Assembly (NCBI RefSeq): GCF_900142645.1
Contig: NZ_FRBP01000004.1
Location: 62,001-126,000, forward strand
Reading direction: 5' to 3'
DNA from: Eubacterium callanderi
GTDB lineage: Bacteria > Bacillota > Clostridia > Eubacteriales > Eubacteriaceae
DNA: 64,000 nt
Of this stretch, positions 1-9,136 are shown one piece after another; position 1 is the first letter of the stretch, and each line of letters opens with the position of its first letter. A model generated the notes under the pieces. It was not told the DNA's origin and made no database searches. It saw only the letters and a list, made by a program, of their open reading frames with translations. The position numbers and the translations under genes were made by a program.

Positions 1-2
1 CA

Positions 3-3000
3 CTCAGTGACCTGAACGCGGGAACAAATGCTGCCGTTATGGTTAAAAAAGGTGCGAATTTAGCACTGGTTAACAGTGATGCCTTTGTTGAAAATCAACA
101 TATTACTGTCGAGAAACTTTTCGGTACAGAATATGATACCAGTGTCATTAAGCAAAATGACCAGAAGGTTGCAAAAGATAAACTCTCATTTGTTTATCTG
201 GGTGAAGAAATAAGACCAGATATGAACCTTTTCAGAGCAGATGAAGTATCTTATACGGTTAAAACGCCAGCCCAATTCTACTGGTTATCGCAGCAGATTA
301 ATAAAGGAAGCATTGATACTTTAAAAGTAACGATTAAATTAGGCAACGATCTTGATTTCCATAATGACGAATGGTTACCCGTAGGGGTAGAAGGTCATGA
401 GTACAAAGGAAATTTTGATGGACAGGGAAAAACCATTTCCAATTTATATATTAATAGGCCAGGTGAAAATTACCTTGGACTGTTTGGAACGGCCAATAAT
501 AACAACGCATTAAGAAATATAACATTTGACAAAGTGGAGATTATTGGAAAGAGCTTATACAATGGTGGACCAGGTGGTCTTTATGGAGGTAATTACGCTG
601 GTGCCCTTGTTGGTAGATTGTTAACTGGCATGGTAGATAGTGTTTCTGTTAAAAGCTTTTCCTATAATTCTGATAGAGATACAGCAGCTGGTAACTTTAT
701 TGGTGGTGTCATTGGATCTGCTGAAAGTATTAATCTGTCCAACAGTAGTGTCAATACTGGTGTGTTTATGACAAGTGGTGATAATGTTGGTGGTGTTATC
801 GGCTTTATCGAGTCAAATGCCAATGTTACAGATTGTCATGGGAATAATATTGACATAGCAGAGAACTGCACCGGTGATGCTGGCGGTGTTATCGGTACAG
901 CAACAAACGGAAACGTAAAAGTTTATAATTGTAGCGTTAAAAATAGTACCATTAGAATTTCAACGCCGATCTATGTAGACCCAGACTACACTTACCGAGG
1001 TGAACTTATTGGCGAGATGCGTTCTGGTATTCTTTATCTGTATAATTGCACCTCTGAAAATACAACGGCAATCAACGTAAAAATTCCAAATGATGAAAGT
1101 CAGCTTGTAGGCGGCGACCAAACAAAAATTAAAATCCTGACTGTCTACAATGAAAACACTGATACACCATACGCAACCATTCAGGAAGCAATAAACGCAG
1201 CTGATTCTGGTGATACGATTACCGTTGGCGCTGGCATCTATGATGAAGCTATTAATTTAAATAAAGCTGTGAACCTTGTTGGGCCAAATGCGGATATTAA
1301 CCCGAATGGAGATAATGATCTGCCCTCCAGCAGAGGCGAAGAAGCAATCTTAAAAGGTGGTATCAATATCACCAGACAAGATAAGAACAGTAGTGAGTCA
1401 ATCAGTATTAAAGGATTAAAATTTACAAAAAGCGGCATCTATTCAGTTGGTTGGGGGAATGACCCTAATTTGAATAGTATCACGATTGAAAACAATGTGT
1501 TTGAAAATATCGCGAATGAGTTAAATAATAGTGAAAAAAATGTATCAGCTATTCACTTTAATTTAGCAGATAATCAACCAGTTCAGAATTGCACCATCAA
1601 AAACAATCGTATTTCTGGTGTTGCCAATGGTGACTCCAGCGGGATTAATGTTTTTACGGTCAGTGGAACAACAACCATTACTGGTAATTACATTGAAAAT
1701 ACCAATCATAGCGCATTGCAAATTCCGGGCACAGCCGCAGGGGATGTAATGATTACCGGTAATACCTTTAAAGACTGGGATCAGGATGTAGCGAACGGCG
1801 GACGCGCCATGCGTTTTGGCAAGTTTGCAAAGGTCGACTCAATGACTGTTACAAACAATAAAATAATTCGAGACTTAGAGCCAGGTGAAGATAAAGATCA
1901 AATGGCAAAATTTGACACAATACCAGATGAAGGGTCACTTGACTTTAGCTTAAACTACTGGAATGGCAAGCTGCCAGTGACAACCTATGGTAAAGCAGAA
2001 GACAGCTCTGTCATTGTCATATCAGAAGGTAATGCAAAAATCGATGCATTGCCATATTACGCTGACGAAGAAATGAAGAGACCTTTAGTACCGGTTGAAG
2101 TAAAGGACAGTACAGGGAATTTAAAAGGAAATTACTTAACGATCCCTGAAGCTGTTGCTGACGCAGAAACTAAAGATCATATTGTAATTTCCGAGGGTAT
2201 CCAGACGTTATCAAGCAGTATCACCATTCCAAGTGGAAAAGACCTGACATTTGAAGGGACAGTATCCGACAGTGGCGCATTACTGACAACACTGCAGAGA
2301 AGCGCTGACGGTGGCGATGGTAATAACATCATTTTTTCAGCAGCACAGGAAAATGTTCAAACAACGGTTAAAAACCTGAACTTTGTCACAACAAAAGAAG
2401 GAGCATCCACTTTCTATTCAGACAAAAAATCAGCAGAATTAACCATTGAAGGCTGTAGCTTTAATCCGGCCGAGGGCATAAATTACGGTGGAAATATTGT
2501 AATGGGTGCTGGCGTTGAAAATACAGGCAAACTGAGCTTTGTTAACAATAAGGTAAACTTCAGCTTCCGAAATGGTATTAACGCAGCAGGAAACAATAGT
2601 GTTATTACCGGGAATGAATTTGTATATACCAGTGACAGAATTAATGATAGTAACAGAACCTCTGTACTTTCACTGGTAGCTGATGATAACAGTGGAATTA
2701 TTACTATTACAGACAATATTTTTAAAAACGCGAACCGCGCTATCGCAGTAGATAATTCAAAGATGCTAAGCGGGAATAATGTAACCATCCAAGATAACCA
2801 GTTCATTGACGTGCGTTATGGATTTGAATTAGGCTCTACGGTCAACAAAGGCTGCGGCGTATATGATTTATCTAAAAACTACTACGCTAGAACACAACCA
2901 GATGGCTCAGAAATAGCCGCTCCGATGTTAATTGAGGACGCCGATATTTCTGAAGGAACACATTTTGATGGATCAAGAGATTACAAAGGCGATCAGGTCA

Positions 3001-5450
3001 ACGTTTATCCATATTACGTTGATAAGGAAATGACAAAAACTTACGCGCCGGTAGAAGTACAGCATAAAGATGAAGGTGCAAAAACCGAATACTTCGGCAC
3101 CATTGCCAAAGCATATGAAGCGGCACATGCAGGCGATACTATCGTCATCAACAGAGCTGCCAATGGAAGCGACGCGGTCATTGATGAAGCGGTCGATATG
3201 AACACAAAAGATGCGGACCTGAAACTCATGGGCAGCACAACCTTTAACGGTACTTTTGCGGGATCAACCCGAGCCAGCCTGATCTTACAGAATGGGACAA
3301 CCGCGACCTTCACAAATACAGCGCAAAATGCGATTCAGTACTTTACCTCGGTTGATGTCGAAAACTTCAATGCAGAGGCTCCGACACAAATTGTTGCGCC
3401 AACAGTTAACACCTCACAAAACTCCTTCATCGCCAAAGGCGGCCTGATGGACTATGTCAAAGGTGATCCGAACAGTACATGGACCTACGGCAGCCCAAGC
3501 GACCGTTTTAACGGAGGTGATGGAACAGCCGAAAAACCATGGCAGATTAATACGCCGGAACAGCTGAAGCTTGTTCAAAGTACAGATACTACCGGCAAAT
3601 ACTTTAAACTGACCAATGATATCACAGTAAATGACTGGACACCACTGGCAAAATTTGAAGGTAACTTCAATGGTAATGGCTATACAATTACTGGCAATAA
3701 CGTGAACTTTATTGATGAATTAGCTAAAAGTGCTAAAGTCGAAAAACTTCGGTTTGAAGGCTTTACCAATTTAGTGAATACCAATAATGGCACCGTTGAA
3801 AACTGTTATACCGTTGGAGAAAAAACCACCGCGATTGTCAATATTATGGACAAAAATGGAAAACTGACCGACAGCTTTACAGCTGGAACAAAAGCGGTAC
3901 AGACTAATGAAGCGCAAGGCACAATATTACGTGTCTACTATTGCGGTGAAACAGGCGGTATCGGCACAGCCATGACCAAAGCGGACATGCAGAAAGCACG
4001 CTTTGCTAATACGCTGAACAGTGAAAAAGAAGGTGTGTGGGATTATAACGCAGATATTGAAAGCCCATCGGCATATCCGTTTGTGATGAAGGATGACAAG
4101 ACAACAACGATTCAGAAATTAGGTGAAGTTAAAGTTATCTGTGATTCAAGTATTGGTAAAGTATCAATAGTACAACCAGACGATGGAATCTATGCAAAAG
4201 ATACCATCACCTTAAAAGCTGAAATCACAAATTCAGATTATGATTTCTTGTCTTGGACAAATGTAAGCGGCGAAATTATTGGAACAAATAGGACCTGTGA
4301 TTATACGGTGCGCACAAAAGATGATGTTGGAACATTTACAGCAAACTTTACACGCAAACCAACAATTACAGTAAGTGCATTGAATTTCAATGCAAGTGCA
4401 GGAAGTATTAGCGTAAATGGCATCGAAAATTCAAATGCTGTGAATGCTGAGATCAATGTTGGTACTATGGCAAGATTAAAGGCAACACCAAAGGCTGGCT
4501 ATAAATTTGTTAAATGGACGACTCTCCAGGACATGAACACCGCGGTTTCAGTTGAAGATACGTTTACGATTTATGCCGGAACCAGCAATTTACAATATCT
4601 CGCGCATTTTGAAGAAATTCAGGCTGATAAAGTAACAGTAAGTTTCAAAAACTCTGTAACAGGTGCGATCATTGGACAACCCCAGACCATTGATAAAAAT
4701 GGTGAAGTGGCTGTACCAGAAGCGCCAGTCTATTTGGATAGAGACTTTGTCGGTTGGTATGACGGCAATATAAAAGCAAATGTTGTGAATGGCAAGATTC
4801 AAAATGTCCAAAAGGATACAACCTATGAAGCCCGTTATACACAAAAACAAATACAGTATACTGTGACCGTCACTAAAGGGAAAATTGACGGTGAAGAAGA
4901 AACAAACGTGAAAAAAGATGCTAATAGCCGCGTAACAGTTATTGCAAATACGCCGGAACAAGGCAAGCAATTTGCCGGATGGAAATATACAAACGGTGAT
5001 TCCATTATCAGTTACAACGCAACTTATACTTTTACGCTAAAAGCAGATACATCAATTGAAGCAACTTATTCAGAACTTCCAGTAGAAAAGCAACCAACGG
5101 TTTCTATTGATCCGAACCCTGTTCAAATTGATCAGAGTGAAGGCCTGTATAAGCTACGCTTTATTGTAAGGTCAGAAGTTCCAGATGATGGTGGTTACAC
5201 GCCAATTAAATGTGGGATTGTGGCAAAAAAAGCAGATGTAGCAAACCCAGAAGAATTAGCCTTAGGTGCAGCTGATGTAATCGTAGGTGGAAAAACAAAT
5301 ATCGGAAATCAATATACCTACACAGTAAACTTGGGAAATTTGGCGGTTAGTACGACTGTTTCCGCGAGAGGATACTTGACTTATATGAAGAATGGTGAGA
5401 CATATACTATCTACACCGACATGGTCAAGGGAACTGTAGTAGCGAATTAA
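3..5450 (+). CDS. Large surface protein, beta-helix and InlB-type repeats (5' end outside window)
   Basis: The frame is open from the first base of the window, so the ATG at 39 is internal and the true start and signal peptide lie upstream. Visible architecture in order: GLUG-like 'GGVIG' repeats (about residues 210-300), right-handed beta-helix segments each opened by a 'TIQEAINAADSGDTI'-type motif (near 380, 700 and 1015), a second GLUG-like stretch ('FNGNGYTITGN', near 1215), then InlB/Listeria-Bacteroides repeats ending in 'F.GW' or 'F.KW' (about 1370-1685), and a compact C-terminal domain of about 110 residues. I see no LPXTG motif, SLH domain or C-terminal membrane segment, so its anchoring is unclear. 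It is probably an exported adhesin or cell-surface protein. The gene is clearly more AT-rich than the genes after 6.6 kb. A short hairpin separates it from the next small gene. Confidence 0.85.
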   Translation, partial: LSDLNAGTNAAVMVKKGANLALVNSDAFVENQHITVEKLFGTEYDTSVIKQNDQKVAKDKLSFVYLGEEIRPDMNLFRADEVSYTVKTPAQFYWLSQQINKGSIDTLKVTIKLGNDLDFHNDEWLPVGVEGHEYKGNFDGQGKTISNLYINRPGENYLGLFGTANNNNALRNITFDKVEIIGKSLYNGGPGGLYGGNYAGALVGRLLTGMVDSVSVKSFSYNSDRDTAAGNFIGGVIGSAESINLSNSSVNTGVFMTSGDNVGGVIGFIESNANVTDCHGNNIDIAENCTGDAGGVIGTATNGNVKVYNCSVKNSTIRISTPIYVDPDYTYRGELIGEMRSGILYLYNCTSENTTAINVKIPNDESQLVGGDQTKIKILTVYNENTDTPYATIQEAINAADSGDTITVGAGIYDEAINLNKAVNLVGPNADINPNGDNDLPSSRGEEAILKGGINITRQDKNSSESISIKGLKFTKSGIYSVGWGNDPNLNSITIENNVFENIANELNNSEKNVSAIHFNLADNQPVQNCTIKNNRISGVANGDSSGINVFTVSGTTTITGNYIENTNHSALQIPGTAAGDVMITGNTFKDWDQDVANGGRAMRFGKFAKVDSMTVTNNKIIRDLEPGEDKDQMAKFDTIPDEGSLDFSLNYWNGKLPVTTYGKAEDSSVIVISEGNAKIDALPYYADEEMKRPLVPVEVKDSTGNLKGNYLTIPEAVADAETKDHIVISEGIQTLSSSITIPSGKDLTFEGTVSDSGALLTTLQRSADGGDGNNIIFSAAQENVQTTVKNLNFVTTKEGASTFYSDKKSAELTIEGCSFNPAEGINYGGNIVMGAGVENTGKLSFVNNKVNFSFRNGINAAGNNSVITGNEFVYTSDRINDSNRTSVLSLVADDNSGIITITDNIFKNANRAIAVDNSKMLSGNNVTIQDNQFIDVRYGFELGSTVNKGCGVYDLSKNYYARTQPDGSEIAAPMLIEDADISEGTHFDGSRDYKGDQVNVYPYYVDKEMTKTYAPVEVQHKDEGAKTEYFGTIAKAYEAAHAGDTIVINRAANGSDAVIDEAVDMNTKDADLKLMGSTTFNGTFAGSTRASLILQNGTTATFTNTAQNAIQYFTSVDVENFNAEAPTQIVAPTVNTSQNSFIAKGGLMDYVKGDPNSTWTYGSPSDRFNGGDGTAEKPWQINTPEQLKLVQSTDTTGKYFKLTNDITVNDWTPLAKFEGNFNGNGYTITGNNVNFIDELAKSAKVEKLRFEGFTNLVNTNNGTVENCYTVGEKTTAIVNIMDKNGKLTDSFTAGTKAVQTNEAQGTILRVYYCGETGGIGTAMTKADMQKARFANTLNSEKEGVWDYNADIESPSAYPFVMKDDKTTTIQKLGEVKVICDSSIGKVSIVQPDDGIYAKDTITLKAEITNSDYDFLSWTNVSGEIIGTNRTCDYTVRTKDDVGTFTANFTRKPTITVSALNFNASAGSISVNGIENSNAVNAEINVGTMARLKATPKAGYKFVKWTTLQDMNTAVSVEDTFTIYAGTSNLQYLAHFEEIQADKVTVSFKNSVTGAIIGQPQTIDKNGEVAVPEAPVYLDRDFVGWYDGNIKANVVNGKIQNVQKDTTYEARYTQKQIQYTVTVTKGKIDGEEETNVKKDANSRVTVIANTPEQGKQFAGWKYTNGDSIISYNATYTFTLKADTSIEATYSELPVEKQPTVSIDPNPVQIDQSEGLYKLRFIVRSEVPDDGGYTPIKCGIVAKKADVANPEELALGAADVIVGGKTNIGNQYTYTVNLGNLAVSTTVSARGYLTYMKNGETYTIYTDMVKGTVVAN

Positions 5451-5465
5451 AACATAAACGCCATG

Positions 5466-5486
5466 GCAGAGGGCTTTATACTCTGC
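5466..5486 (+). terminator. Short hairpin after the surface-protein gene
   Basis: GCAGAG and CTCTGC pair around a 9-base loop just after the stop codon. No proper U-tract follows (TATAAAAAAC), so it may be a weak terminator or an RNA-end stabiliser, allowing some read-through into the small peptide gene. Confidence 0.4.
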
Positions 5487-5515
5487 TATAAAAAACTTAA
5501 GTGGAGGTGAAAAAT

Positions 5516-5605
5516 TTGAAAGACTATCTAAAACCGGGACTCGATATTCAGGAATTTGAAGTAGAAGATATTATGGTGGATAGCAGTGGTGAGGAAGATC
5601 TTTAA
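5516..5605 (+). CDS. Candidate RiPP precursor peptide, 29 residues
   Basis: A TTG start lies 7 bases after a strong GGAGGTG ribosome site (5502-5508), which is why I call this short frame a gene. The product begins MKDYLKPGLDIQEF and ends in an acidic tail, DSSGEEDL. Tyr4-x-x-Pro7-x-Leu9 matches the YxxPxL motif of lasso-peptide leaders, which is recognised by PqqD-like RRE proteins, and such a protein is encoded one gene downstream. The tail holds two serines (23 and 24), candidate targets for the HPr-kinase-like enzyme next door, as in the paeninodin family where the kinase phosphorylates the precursor's last Ser (established for that family; inferred here). No Cys is present, so lanthionine or thiazole chemistry is unlikely. 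Leader/core boundary unknown. Confidence 0.7.
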   Translation: MKDYLKPGLDIQEFEVEDIMVDSSGEEDL

Positions 5606-5655
5606 CCTAGTGAATACTATATGGATTCTTCACTGAGCAACAAGTAAATTTGAAT

Positions 5656-5685
5656 AGGAAACTTTATTGTAGAATAAAGTTTCCT
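5656..5685 (+). promoter_or_regulatory. Perfect 11-bp stem-loop between peptide and kinase genes
   Basis: AGGAAACTTTA (5656-5666) pairs exactly with TAAAGTTTCCT (5675-5685) around an 8-base loop. There is no U-tract after it. A weaker inverted repeat (AGTGAA 5609-5614 / TTCACT 5629-5634) precedes it. Placed just after a precursor gene, it could hold back the enzyme genes or protect the 3' end of the precursor mRNA. It also argues against a kinase start upstream of 5686. Confidence 0.6.
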
Positions 5686-5712
5686 ATGTCAATATTTAAG
5701 GTAAGTAAAATA

Positions 5713-6582
5713 ATGAATAGATACATAATAGCTGAACTTAATATCAAAATGGCAATTTTTGGAAAAATCTTGAAAGATCAGTCCAGAGCATATCAATCAT
5801 TGATTAGTCCAGAAAAATATAAGTTTGAATTTAGAAGTGATCAAGATAGCATACGGATCGAAGGAAATATTATTCAAAAAACTAAAGAAAAGATTATCTC
5901 AGAAACCATTGATAAATGGATATTTTATCGCAAAGAGGACAAGATCCTGAAAATACAAAAAATTTATTATAAAAACAATAATAATGCGGAATTTCGATAC
6001 AGAGAACTTTTAAAAAAATATCCACTTTTAAAATTTGATGATTATGAGTATATCAATACCGGCTTTGCCTTCTCAAGAGCACTGCTCGATTATAACGGCT
6101 TTTGTCTCCACTCCTCAGCGGTAGCGCTGGATAACAAAGCGGTTTTGTTTTCTGCGCCTTGCGGTACTGGAAAATCAACCCATACCGGATTATGGCGAAA
6201 GTACTTTGGGGAAGATAAAGCCATCATCATCAATGACGATAAGCCGGCCATCCGCTTGATGGGCGATACCTTTTATGTGTATGGTACACCATGGAGCGGT
6301 AAATCAGACTTAAACACCAATGCTAAAGTGCCTCTGCAGGCCATTGTGTTTTTGGAACAGGCATCTGAAAATTGTATTGAACGACTGAGTAATAAAGATG
6401 CCGTCAGATGGCTATATTATCAGAGCTTGCGACCGACAGGCCCTCGAAGTGAAGAAAAAACAAGTAACTTACTTAATCTTTTGGATAAAATAGTATGTCA
6501 GATACCCATCTATAAAATGGGCTGTACCATCAGTGAAGAAGCCGTAGAGCTTTCATATAATACAACAATACTTGGTAAATAG
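5713..6582 (+). CDS. HPr-kinase-like (PadeK/ScmC-type) peptide kinase
   Basis: 289 residues from the ATG at 5713, chosen because upstream in-frame starts (TTG 5650, ATG 5686) fall in or at the edge of a hairpin and an AAGGTAAG ribosome site precedes 5713. The C-terminal half carries the HPr-kinase fold markers: a Walker A loop 'APCGTGKST', the acidic 'INDDKPAI' motif, and 'YGTPWSGKSDLNTNAKVPL', typical of HprK-related kinases in RiPP clusters rather than of true HprK. The N-terminal half is AT-rich and poorly conserved. The likely role is ATP-dependent phosphorylation of a Ser in the small peptide encoded upstream. That substrate is inferred from position and from the paeninodin precedent. 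Base composition changes visibly near 6060, within the gene. Confidence 0.82.
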   Translation: MNRYIIAELNIKMAIFGKILKDQSRAYQSLISPEKYKFEFRSDQDSIRIEGNIIQKTKEKIISETIDKWIFYRKEDKILKIQKIYYKNNNNAEFRYRELLKKYPLLKFDDYEYINTGFAFSRALLDYNGFCLHSSAVALDNKAVLFSAPCGTGKSTHTGLWRKYFGEDKAIIINDDKPAIRLMGDTFYVYGTPWSGKSDLNTNAKVPLQAIVFLEQASENCIERLSNKDAVRWLYYQSLRPTGPRSEEKTSNLLNLLDKIVCQIPIYKMGCTISEEAVELSYNTTILGK

Positions 6583-6598
6583 TATAGGAGAATCTTTT

Positions 6599-6865
6599 AT
6601 GAAAATAAAAAATGGATATATGCTGAGAGAAGTTGCCGGAGAGGCTGTTGTCGTGCCCACTGGTGAAGCAACCCTCAATTTTCAGGGCATCATCTCTCTC
6701 AACGAAACCGGAGCTCTTTTGTGGAAAGAGCTGGAGCAGGGCTGCGAGAAGAAGGATTTGGTTCAGGCACTTTTAGACGAGTATGAGGTTGACGCTGAAA
6801 CAGCCGAGAAGGATGTGAATGAATTTCTTAAGCGGGCAGATGACGCTGGACTGATTGATGGCTGA
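6599..6865 (+). CDS. PqqD-like RiPP recognition element protein
   Basis: 88 residues from the ATG at 6599, which follows a TAGGAG ribosome site by 8 bases. An ORF extension to 6572 overlaps the kinase gene and has no ribosome site. The whole protein is a PqqD/RRE fold: an N-terminal beta region ('YMLREVAGEAVVVPTGEA'), the 'SLNETGALLWKEL' helix motif, and a winged-helix tail ('VNEFLKRADDAGLID'). In lasso and PQQ pathways such proteins bind the precursor leader and present it to the modifying enzymes. Here the leader would be the YxxPxL peptide at 5516. The gene overlaps the next one by 8 bases, suggesting translational coupling. Confidence 0.88.
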   Translation: MKIKNGYMLREVAGEAVVVPTGEATLNFQGIISLNETGALLWKELEQGCEKKDLVQALLDEYEVDAETAEKDVNEFLKRADDAGLIDG

Positions 6866-7334
6866 ACCAGGCGGCCGTCGGGTTGATCTGGAACATATGC
6901 ACCCCATCATCACCGAAAAGCTGTCCTCCGGCGGCGAAGTCATTTTCACATCTGCCGGTACCAGCATGCTTCCGACTCTTCGGGACCGCGAGGACCAGGT
7001 CTGTATTGTGCGGCCTCCGAAACGCCTGCGCAAGTATGATCTGCCATTTTACACCAGAGACAGTGGCCAATATGTGCTGCACCGAATCGTAAAGGTAAAT
7101 GCAGACGGCACCTACACACTCCGGGGAGATCATCAGTTTGTGAATGAAGAGGAGGTGCGTTCCGACCAGATCATCGGCGTTGTCAAGGGCTTCTGGCGCG
7201 GCGGCCGCTACATCCCCTGCGATAATCCCTGGTACCGCCTGTACTGCCGGGTCTGGTGGCTTCTGTATCCGGTGCGGTACGTGGTGCTGCGGGGGCGCGG
7301 TGCGGTATTCCGTCTGCGTCGTCGATTTCATTAA
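6858..7334 (+). CDS. S24/S26-family (signal-peptidase-like) peptidase
   Basis: 158 residues from the ATG at 6858 (a TTG sits 3 bases earlier). 'SAGTSMLPTL' holds the nucleophile Ser of the signal peptidase I family. 'QYVLHRIVKV' gives a His where bacterial type I enzymes have Lys, so this looks like the SipW/ER type with a Ser/His dyad. 'YTLRGDHQFVNEE' is the later conserved box with the GD pair. No N-terminal membrane anchor is visible; the C-terminal ~35 residues are aromatic and basic and may associate with the membrane. Within this cluster it is the only protease, so it could remove the leader of the modified peptide (inference). It takes the place a B2 protease has in lasso clusters. Confidence 0.78.
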   Translation: MAEPGGRRVDLEHMHPIITEKLSSGGEVIFTSAGTSMLPTLRDREDQVCIVRPPKRLRKYDLPFYTRDSGQYVLHRIVKVNADGTYTLRGDHQFVNEEEVRSDQIIGVVKGFWRGGRYIPCDNPWYRLYCRVWWLLYPVRYVVLRGRGAVFRLRRRFH

Positions 7335-7335
7335 C

Positions 7336-7419
7336 AGCCCCAGCCCTCTGCATCCACGCTGTCCCGCCTCTGATGATTCCGTTCTTTTAGGGATGGCGCG
7401 GGTGCACAGGTCTGGGGCT
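7336..7419 (+). promoter_or_regulatory. Long-range inverted repeat before the exporter gene
   Basis: AGCCCCAG (7336-7343) is exactly complementary to CTGGGGCT (7412-7419), with CU-rich sequence between. The intergenic RNA of about 100 bases could fold and modulate translation of the ABC gene, whose ribosome site (AGGAG) follows immediately. Function is unproven. Confidence 0.35.
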
Positions 7420-7436
7420 TTTGGACAGGAGTTTTC

Positions 7437-9125
7437 GTGAATACCAAGCGTACCTACACCGATAAAGAAGTTTTTTCCTGGCTTTACCAGAATGCGAAAG
7501 GGCAGATTTTGGCCTGTGTGCTGCTGGTTTTCGCCAATATTGGGCTGGCTTGCATGGGCGTGGCCTTTGCGCTGGCGTCTAAGAGCGTCATTGACGGGGC
7601 CATGGCAGGGGGACGAGCAATGCTTGTCTGGCGCAGCGCGGTTTTCTTTAGCATTATCGTGCTTCAGGCACTGCTGCAGGCCTACTGCCGCCATGCCCAG
7701 GCCACCATTCAGGGCCGGCTGGAGATGGGCTTTAAATCCCGTTTTCTGTCGGCTGTTTTAAAAAAAGATTATCAGGCTGTCATGGCTTACCACAGCGGCG
7801 ATCTGCTCAACCGGCTCACCAGCGACGTGCAGGCCATTGCAAACGGCGTGACCTCGCTGCTGCCCACCTTTTCCGGGCTCATCACCAAGATCGTGTCTGC
7901 TTTCTGGGTGCTCTGCATGCTGGACTGGCGGTTCTCACTGATCTTTGCCCTGGCCGGTGCGGCCATGTTTGTGGTCACACGCTTTTTCAGGAGACGGCTC
8001 AAGGCTTTGCACAAGCGGGTCCAGGAGACGGACGGGCGGGTGCGCTCCTTTTTGCAGGAGCTGCTTTCAAGCTTTCTGGTGATCCGCACCTTTCAGGTGG
8101 AGGGGGCCATGGAGGACAAGGGGCGGCGGCTTCAGCAGGCCAATTACGACGAAAAAATCCGTAAAAACACCATCAGCGTGGTAGCCAATACAGGCATCAG
8201 CTTTATATTTAATCTGGGCTACCTCTATGCTCTGGTGTGGAGCTGCCACGGGCTGATCGCAGGAACCGTGAGTTTTGGGACGCTGACGGCTGTGCTGCAA
8301 CTGGTCAACCAGGTGCAGTCTCCCTTTGTGGGACTATCCGGCATGCTGCCCCAGTACTACGGCGCCCTGGCCTCTGCCGAGCGGATGATGGACATCGAAG
8401 CCCTGCCCGATGAACCGGCAGTGGACAACGCCCCCTATGACGCTGGGGCGCTGTACGCACATATGCTGGGGATCGAGCTGCGCAGCCTTAGCTTTCACTA
8501 TGACCGGGATCCTGTGCTTAATCAGGCGGATCTATACCTTGAGAAGGGCAGCTTCGCGGTGATTTCGGGTTTGTCAGGCGTTGGGAAGAGCACCCTGCTC
8601 AAGCTGCTGCTGGGGGTTTTTACGCCGGATTCAGGGCATATTGGGCTGAGAATGGACGACGGCTTCCGGATCGCGGCGGACCGGCAGACCCGGGGGATTT
8701 TTGCCTACGTGCCCCAGGGTAATTTTCTGCTCTCCGGTACCATCCGGGAGAACATTGCCTTTATCCGGCCAGAGGCCGCTGAGGAAGAAATCGTCCAGGC
8801 GGCAGAGCTCAGCTGTGCCATGGATTTTATTCGCGGGCTGCCCATGGGGATGGATACTATCATCGGCGAGAAAGGGCTCGGCCTGTCCGAGGGGCAGGTC
8901 CAGCGTCTGGCCATCGCCCGGGCATTGCTGGGCGGCGCGCCCATACTCCTCCTGGACGAAGTGACCTCCGCCCTGGACGCTCAGACAGAGAAGCAAGTGC
9001 TTGAGAACATTAAATGCCTCAGAAACCGGACATGCCTTATCGTTACTCACAAGGCAGCAGCCCTGACCGTCTGTGATGTAGTGCTGCGGTTTGTGGATGG
9101 AAAAATAATCATGGAAAAAAGATAG
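7437..9125 (+). CDS. ABC exporter, fused membrane and ATPase domains
   Basis: 562 residues with a GTG start 5 bases after ACAGGAG. The N-terminal ~320 residues form a six-helix exporter domain; the C-terminal domain has Walker A 'GLSGVGKSTLL', signature 'LSEGQVQR', and Walker B 'PILLLDEVTSALD' with the following H-loop 'VTHK'. There is no C39 peptidase domain at the N terminus, so leader cleavage must be done by another protein, consistent with the S26-type peptidase upstream. Homologous exporters (PadeD/LarD-like) sit in lasso clusters and export the mature peptide while giving self-protection. Here it is probably the peptide exporter of the cluster (inference from position). GC content is distinctly higher than in the surface-protein gene. 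Confidence 0.88.
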   Translation: MNTKRTYTDKEVFSWLYQNAKGQILACVLLVFANIGLACMGVAFALASKSVIDGAMAGGRAMLVWRSAVFFSIIVLQALLQAYCRHAQATIQGRLEMGFKSRFLSAVLKKDYQAVMAYHSGDLLNRLTSDVQAIANGVTSLLPTFSGLITKIVSAFWVLCMLDWRFSLIFALAGAAMFVVTRFFRRRLKALHKRVQETDGRVRSFLQELLSSFLVIRTFQVEGAMEDKGRRLQQANYDEKIRKNTISVVANTGISFIFNLGYLYALVWSCHGLIAGTVSFGTLTAVLQLVNQVQSPFVGLSGMLPQYYGALASAERMMDIEALPDEPAVDNAPYDAGALYAHMLGIELRSLSFHYDRDPVLNQADLYLEKGSFAVISGLSGVGKSTLLKLLLGVFTPDSGHIGLRMDDGFRIAADRQTRGIFAYVPQGNFLLSGTIRENIAFIRPEAAEEEIVQAAELSCAMDFIRGLPMGMDTIIGEKGLGLSEGQVQRLAIARALLGGAPILLLDEVTSALDAQTEKQVLENIKCLRNRTCLIVTHKAAALTVCDVVLRFVDGKIIMEKR

Positions 9126-9136
9126 AGAGAAGTAAA

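Noticed and set aside
39-41. ATG at 39 as start of the surface protein
   Set aside because: The same frame is open to the window edge, and there is no ribosome site or signal peptide at this ATG.
6828-7694. Long antisense open frame of 288 codons opposite the S26 peptidase and exporter
   Set aside because: It has no ribosome site and mirrors clearly conserved genes on the plus strand; high-GC DNA yields such shadow frames.
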